Positions 21,263-32,886 of a stretch of DNA of 32,886 nucleotides are shown piece by piece. Each line of letters opens with the position of its first letter. Positions within the stretch are counted from its first letter, which is position 1. The notes under the pieces are model-generated. The model was not told where the DNA came from, searched no databases, and saw only the letters and a list, made by a program, of their open reading frames with translations. The stretch covers positions 11,730 through 44,615 of the forward strand of contig AVPN01000424.1 in assembly GCA_000695325.1 (NCBI GenBank). Reading direction: 5' to 3'. Origin of the DNA: Pleurobrachia bachei (lineage: Eukaryota > Ctenophora > Tentaculata > Cydippida > Pleurobrachiidae). The translations under genes and the position numbers were made by a program.

Positions 21263-21564
21263 AATCTCCCATTCGAAGCCTTCCCACCCTAACGAAAATG
21301 TTAATAATGTTAATAAATCCATCTAGAGAGGGGAGAATGGGGTTAATATGGGATATAAATCCATCTAGAGAGTGGAGAATGGATGAGTAGAACGTAGAAA
21401 ATAGTATAACTGATCCGTTTTAGCGGGATTAAAAGCTTCAAAAGACTTCAAAAAATCTTCTTTTTTTGTTAATTTTGTTAATTAACAGTTAATTAACATT
21501 TTGAAATTTTTCGTGAAACATTAACACATTAACAAAATTAACATGACCACCCCCCCATTCATGT

Positions 21565-23364
21565 TGGATGAAAAACTGTGGGAGAGGTATGAAACATGCG
21601 GAAAATGACCGGCCAGACAGGACTTTTCGCATATTCAGTGATGAAGTAGGGGAACTGGGGAATTTCATTTGTAAGTTGAAAGAAGACCTGATAAAATAAA
21701 ACAATGGCGTCAAAACTAAGTGCCATTGTAGTCAGGACAGTACGGTGATTCTTTAGCCCGACGTGAGGACTGAGGTAGTAAGTGCGTCTTCCCGATCCCA
21801 AACATAAAAGAGTAACTAATTGCAGAGGTAACATGGAGTTGTTGGTAGGTGTTGTCTCTGATCGATGATCGGATTTCACAGGAAACTTAATCAGCCAATT
21901 ACATCTGGCACATGGGGAGTACTAGGTTAGAGGACTTACTGAAGGGATCACATGAGATCCATGGGGAAGGGAAGATAGATTCACTTAGTTTGACGTACTC
22001 GCGATGTAACCTTGATAAATCTCACTCCAGCAGAGGGGGGGGGGATCTGCAACGGAGTAATATTGCATGGTATCTTTTGAATCTTCATTTTTTAGAATTT
22101 ACAAGTCTATAATTGGATACATATTGAGTGAATTGGCTGACTGTCTGGATAGAATTAGTGCTTTAACGTGCAACTCTCATTCCAATGTTGCAGCATGCAC
22201 CCCGCATGCATGAACCGTTCCAATGAACTTATTATCCTGACTAGGAACTCGGAAGAGTCTCACTTCTAAAACTGAACTTATAAAATTATTGAGGAAAGAT
22301 AATGTTGATAAACTACGGTGGATGTTCATATCTTCCCTGTGTTTCGATGGGACTTCTATTACTAAAATTATGAACATTTCATAGTCGTAACGGAAACAGA
22401 GCAAAGTGAGCAGTATAAAAACTGGCAGATTGAGTATATTTCTGAAATTATTGCTGTGAGGAGCTCGGTGTTGACACATCGGTGTTTCTAAAATTATAAA
22501 AACCGAATAATTGACAAACTGGAATGCATACATACCAGTTGCAACTTGGAATAAAGCAATCAGGAATAAATTATCAGTAATTTAACGTAAGACCAATGTC
22601 TTCAAGTGCTCCCCCTCTCGCCGATGTCGGGTGGAGCATTTGCTTTTACACATATTATGTTGTCCCGCAGATAGTTGACCGAGTGTTTTATAGCTTCACA
22701 CCCTTTAATAGTTCATGGGTATGCACATCAACTAAACTTTCATTTCATCAGTTATAAAGATAATATTTTCTTAGGAGAGAAACTAGCATCGGGTAATTGA
22801 TGCTGCCTGAGTGTACAAAGAGCAGCGGTAATCAAGGAGTCACACCCTTTAAAAAGATTTTATAAGATATCTTACTGGCTTTCATCAGTTGGTTGTTGGC
22901 TGGTTGTTGACATGAGTACCTGATATAATATTGATAGTTACCGAGAATTTAGATGTTATAATAATCTTATATTCTGAAGCAGCTTTATTCCCGACCGTAT
23001 CTGTCAGAAGGCCGTCAATTACGTACCCTGGAACAACCGGAACTCATTTGTTGAGTAAGGGGTGCGGTGGAAGATCAAAGAATCATGGGAATAGCCACTA
23101 CGACTAATGGAATATGTATTACAGTCCTTTTGCCTAGATTTGGAAACACAGGAAGGTCGCATTTCATTATCATTCCTCAATTTGAGTAGGTACATTATTG
23201 TATCTGAGTACAGTATGCTTTTTAGGTATTTACATGTTGATTTGGAATTGTTTGGTCGAGAATTTACATTTTTCCAGCCGCTTCTTCATACAAATTCCTG
23301 GAATTTCTCGACCCGCTCCCGTCTCGGGAGACTAAGATTTTAAATGAAGCATCAAACAGTAAAT
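21565..23364. other. Non-coding stretch
   Basis: No exon is supported. Moderate open frames on the minus strand (about 21559-21879 and 22177-22533) show no domain and no splice partners. A poly-G run of nine lies at about 22036-22044. Confidence 0.4.
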
Positions 23365-23801
23365 ATGGGCTGTATACACTTTTTCTTATAACGCGAGACA
23401 GCGCTTCGATTCCTATCGTATCTTTCTCCGCTCGTAATCTAGTTTTCAAAACTGTCCTCATTTTCTCTCTAGTCCCACCGGTTCCAGAGTTAGCAAATCG
23501 CGGCCTGCTTCTTTGGCGCTTGTTGGCGCCGAACCCCGCTTTGTGAGCGCGCTTGTAAACACAGGTAGACGTCTCGCGAGACAATAGAAATACGTGTGGA
23601 AGAAAAGACGATTTTCTGAGTTCATCTCTTCACCGATGTCAATGAAACTTGGTATAGTTAATATTCAACCCACTGGCAAAAGTCCACCGTGGGGGTTTTT
23701 CGATCGGAGCTCCGGTTCAAAAGTTACAAAAATTATCTCAAGAACGGGACGTCGGATTTCAAATTCCCGCCTCAGGACAAGTATACACACATTGAATAAG
23801 A
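23365..23801. repeat. Direct repeat copy 1 (437 bp) flanking a reverse transcriptase fragment
   Basis: This segment recurs at 24015-24451 in the same orientation with an exact 650-bp offset and only about ten substitutions, with no net indel. It contains the palindrome GTCTCGCGAGAC at 23571-23582. Its boundaries are sharp: left of 23365 and right of 23801 the two copies diverge completely. Confidence 0.95.
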
Positions 23802-24014
23802 GCTGTAGAATGGTTTTACTTGCGCTGAGTTGTAGACCTTGTTCCTCGCACCATTTGTTTATATATGTTGCTGATTTTTGCATTCTTTGTTTCATGACCT
23901 TTATGTCATTTCCTTCTGTGAGGCAGCATAGATCGTCTGCGAACCCATTTATTAGTGCTGGTATGTCTTTTGGTCCCTTTTTCAGTAAGTCGTCAATCAC
24001 GAGAAGCCATAGTA
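23802..24014 (-). pseudogene. Non-LTR retrotransposon reverse transcriptase fragment
   Basis: On the minus strand this stretch reads SPLLWLLVIDDLL at its start, then INGFADDLCCL, then a segment ending in GLQLSASKT. That is the order of RT motifs in LINE-type enzymes: SPLLW of motif 4, the F/Y-A-D-D catalytic box and the following palm/thumb helix. Only about 70 residues of the domain remain. It is bounded exactly by the two 437-bp direct repeats, whose own translation joins in frame but does not look like RT. It cannot be functional. Clade is uncertain (Jockey/CR1-like by eye). Confidence 0.85.
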
Positions 24015-24451
24015 ATGGGCTGTATACACTTTTTCTTATAACGCGAGACAGCGCTTCGATTCCTATCGTATCTTTCTCCGCTCGAACTCTAGTTTTCAAA
24101 ACTGTCCTCATTTTCTCTCTAGTCCCACCGGTTCCAGAGTTAGCAAATCGCGGCCCGCTTCTTTGGCGCTTGTTGGCGCCGAACCCCGCTTTGTGAGCGC
24201 GCTTGTAAACACAGGTAGACGTCTCGCGAGACAATAGAAATACGTGTGGAAGAAAAGACGCTTTTCTGAGTTCATCTCTTCACCGATGTCAATGAAACTT
24301 GGTATAGTTAATATTCAACCCACTGGCCAAAGTCCACCGTGGGGGTTTTTCGATCGGAGCTCCGGTTCAAAAGTTACAAAAATTATCTCAAGAACGGGAC
24401 GTCTGATTTCAAATTCCCGCGTCAGGACAAGTATACACACATTGAATAAGA
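24015..24451. repeat. Direct repeat copy 2 (437 bp) flanking the reverse transcriptase fragment
   Basis: Same orientation and length as the copy at 23365-23801. The GTCTCGCGAGAC palindrome is at 24221-24232. The high identity suggests a recent duplication, or a terminal-repeat structure of the parent element. Confidence 0.95.
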
Positions 24452-26047
24452 TCTTTGCAAAATTTGGGGGTCCTATCTTCAAAGATGTAGAAATGGCTGC
24501 ATCACCTCCGACAAAGCAGGATTTTAGAGTCTACCACTGTCGTTTTTGTGTCATGCGCGCGATTTTGGAAAAGTGTATACACCCCAGTAAATAGCTGCAT
24601 AGAACACAATATAATAGTTTTCAGATTTTAGAAAATTCATTTACAAGCTTGACGATTGACACAAATTAGAATTATGAAAGGATTGGAAGTTAAAATTTCT
24701 TGGAATTTGTAAAGTCTGACGAATCGGTTTTTATACAAATTGGGAAATAAAGTTTACTGAAAAGTGAAATTTATAATTCCTAGAAATTATACGTTCCAAA
24801 CGAGCGTGATATGGTACTTCGGAAATAAACCAATGAATATGATGTTTTTGCCTACTTTTTGGTCCAGTGAGACCAGATGACAGATCTTAAAAACCGAAGA
24901 CGAGATCAAGATTCATAAACTATTTCATTCCAGAATGATCAGCTTCTGTTTCCGCAGGACGCGATTAGTATGTGATCGTATGATACGAGAGCTAGTATTT
25001 GTCACTCGTATTATAGGTGAATTGCTGGTATTTTGCTGCACTACAGAAGTTTCTATTCCTGACCGTGTCCTCACGGCTCACATTCCCTCATTCATTCCTA
25101 ATGAGCGGACAGCTAGGTTACACTAGATAGAGAGAGAGAGATAGAGAGAGAGAGGGAGTGAGAATGAGGAACACATATATTTCAGCTGCTCGAAATTTAC
25201 GCACGAAGCTTCCTTGCTCTCTTGCGATATATCACATCTATAGATTCTCAGCCCTTTCTCTCTCCCAACCTTCTATCTCTCCTTCTCTCTCTCTCCCACC
25301 TCTACCTCTCCTTCTCTCGAGTAGTGAGTCTCTACCTCTCTCTCCTTCTCGTAATCTTGCTGAGCTCCATGAGATGGCATTTCTGATGGGCGAGGACGTT
25401 TCCTGTCATCACACAGAGCAAGAAAAAAACGAGAGTGTACCCTAGTTGAGAGTCCTGCGTTCAATATATCTCTCTTTATCTCTCTCTCCCTCTTGCTCCC
25501 CATCTTTCTATCTCGGAGAGGAACGCCTCTGCATTATTCCAGTCAGTTGGTTTTTGCTTGCTGGACGAGGTCAGCTGCCGCACACACTTTTTCCACATGT
25601 AATTCTTTTTTGTTAGAGAACGGGAGATGGGAATGAAATCGGGGAGGTAAAGATTCCTTGACTGAGACCAGAGAGAGAGATAGAGAGAGAGATAGGTAGA
25701 TAGAAAGGAGAAAGGCGCCTCATTGAACAGAAACCACATGTTTGATCTCCGTTTTTTATTGTAATTACTTTTGTGTTTCTTTGTGAACAACTCTATTTCC
25801 GGGACAGAGATCCATCAATTAAATTTCCCTTTTTCGTCCAATTAGTACCCTGTCCCAAAGAGGACATAACTAGAGATATACACTTGCAAAAGCGGGGAAA
25901 CCGCGGCACCGTGAACCACAATCAGAGGTTAATCCAACTCCGTATATAACCACTGAAGTACCCAAAACGCCCAACAACCAACGTCAGAGGGGGTTTAAAT
26001 TAGAGTTGTCGCCCAAAATAACCAACCAACGACACCCCTAAAGCTGG
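24452..26047. other. Non-coding, pyrimidine-rich region upstream of the transgelin-like gene
   Basis: No exon is supported. Short GA and CT runs are frequent (25120-25160, 25255-25360, 25670-25700). The 3' half presumably contains regulatory DNA for the gene that follows; I did not find a strict CArG box. Confidence 0.4.
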
Positions 26048-26078
26048 TATAAAGCCCTCCCTGCAGTCAGTAACTCAT
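26048..26078 (+). promoter_or_regulatory. Candidate TATA-box core promoter of the transgelin-like gene
   Basis: TATAAAG at 26048-26054 sits in a GC-flanked context (GGTATAAAGCCC). A pyrimidine-A start context (CTCATA, A at 26077) follows about 29 nt later. The first coding exon at 26483 is preceded by TACTAAC and a CCCTTGCAG acceptor, so the transcript should have an untranslated first exon starting near here; CCT/GTAAAT at about 26142 is a possible donor. This is inferred from sequence only. Confidence 0.5.
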
Positions 26079-26482
26079 ATTGTATATTAGCTTGGTTTTC
26101 TACCCACGACCGCTTAGAATTGTCGTCAAATAGAATTATTCCTGTAAATGAAAACTAATTGTCGGCCCTCCCTCACACACACATACAAGCACGCCAATAG
26201 GACGCAGCGGGAAGAGAAATTATTTGCGCTTTCAGCTGTTGTGTGCACTAGGCTGCTGGGTCGGATATATTTAATTTTATACCGTACCGGTGCCTGTCAC
26301 TGCGGGGCCTTTTCCTTCTTGCCACTTACAATGCAACATCCGCTGCTACATTTGCTTTCTCATTGCGTTTTTGTTGCGAAGTTAAATCATGATCAGAAGA
26401 CTGGTGATGACTGATGATCATAGGTTTTTAGATCCCTACTAACAACACGAATTCCCTTGCAGCTACAACTGATCTCTTAACC

Positions 26483-32720
<6,238 letters not shown>

Positions 32721-32886
32721 AAACGGAACATTTGTAGGGTGAAGGATATTTATGGCGGTTAGTTAGTTTGGAGTATGTAGTTGTTTGGGAAGTATAGAAA
32801 AGGGGACAAGTCCATAGTCATTATAAGATGCCCCAATCATTTTAATGTCTTTTTGTTTCAACAACTGTCTAATTTCACGTTTTCTT

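Larger units (their letters stand above)
19975..21556. mobile_element. Intact non-autonomous DNA transposon, 1582 bp, with 8-bp target duplication
   Basis: The ends are perfect 30-bp terminal inverted repeats (19975-20004 and 21527-21556) beginning with seven G residues followed by TGGTCATGTTAATTTTG. Both sides are flanked by the same 8-mer ATTCATGT (19967-19974 and 21557-21564), a target-site duplication. Inside, left to right, are a 28-copy 9-bp satellite (20038-20289), a near-perfect palindrome (20323-21262) and a spacer with a direct repeat of ATCCATCTAGAGAG. No transposase is encoded. An 8-bp duplication fits hAT, P or Merlin-type transposases; the G-run terminus is not typical of hAT, so no superfamily is assigned. 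Confidence 0.93.

Noticed and set aside
22177-22533. 118-codon minus-strand frame
   Set aside because: No recognisable motif, atypical composition, and no plausible splice sites in phase.
23365-24451. Classical LTR retrotransposon with two LTRs
   Set aside because: The enclosed RT motifs are of the non-LTR type, only about 213 bp lie between the repeats, and no primer-binding site, polypurine tract or TG...CA ends are evident.

Overview
The window is nuclear DNA from an animal with a compact genome. All convincing genes are split by short GT-AG introns (many of 75-320 bp), gene spacing is a few kb, and GA/CT microsatellites and small foldback elements are common. The gene types (a class A GPCR, a single-CH-domain transgelin/calponin, an NSUN7-like protein, an animal-type secreted serine beta-lactamase-like protein) indicate a metazoan invertebrate. 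Intron sizes would suit a sponge or another early-branching or compact invertebrate, but the sequence alone does not fix the phylum. The exon models below were built by hand from splice sites, reading phase and protein-family expectation.

Layout. 1-1767: GA microsatellites and non-coding DNA. 1768-2521 (+): a small three-exon, cysteine-rich protein with a signal peptide and a GPI-type tail. 2522-6081: no convincing gene. 6082-6696 (-): a single-exon secreted protein with a very basic N-terminal half and an acidic repeat half. 7375-12137 (+): a 14-exon NSUN7-like RNA methyltransferase-fold protein of about 600 aa in which both catalytic cysteine positions are replaced; one intron holds a 0.64-kb foldback element. 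13197-14795 (-): a complete six-exon class A GPCR of 312 aa. 15962-19200 (-): a complete 12-exon secreted class C beta-lactamase/PBP-like protein of 559 aa with intact catalytic motifs and a hydrophobic C-terminal tail. 19975-21556: an intact non-autonomous DNA transposon with an 8-bp target duplication, perfect 30-bp terminal inverted repeats, a 28-copy 9-bp satellite and a 0.94-kb near-perfect palindrome. 23365-24451: two 437-bp direct repeats, each with a TCTCGCGAGA palindrome, flanking a non-LTR reverse transcriptase fragment. 26483-32720 (+): a transgelin/calponin-like gene with two alternative first coding exons, three shared exons and two tandem alternative last coding exons, whose introns carry two large minisatellites and several hairpins.

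The genes do not form one pathway. The region most worth a second look is the transgelin-like locus. It has duplicated first and last coding exons in matching phase. A pair of perfect hairpins lies just after the splice donor of the last shared exon, and one arm of the first hairpin is antisense to every unit of a 37-bp minisatellite directly upstream of the first alternative last exon. This resembles the docking/selector arrangement used in mutually exclusive splicing, though it could also be chance divergence of an inverted minisatellite unit.
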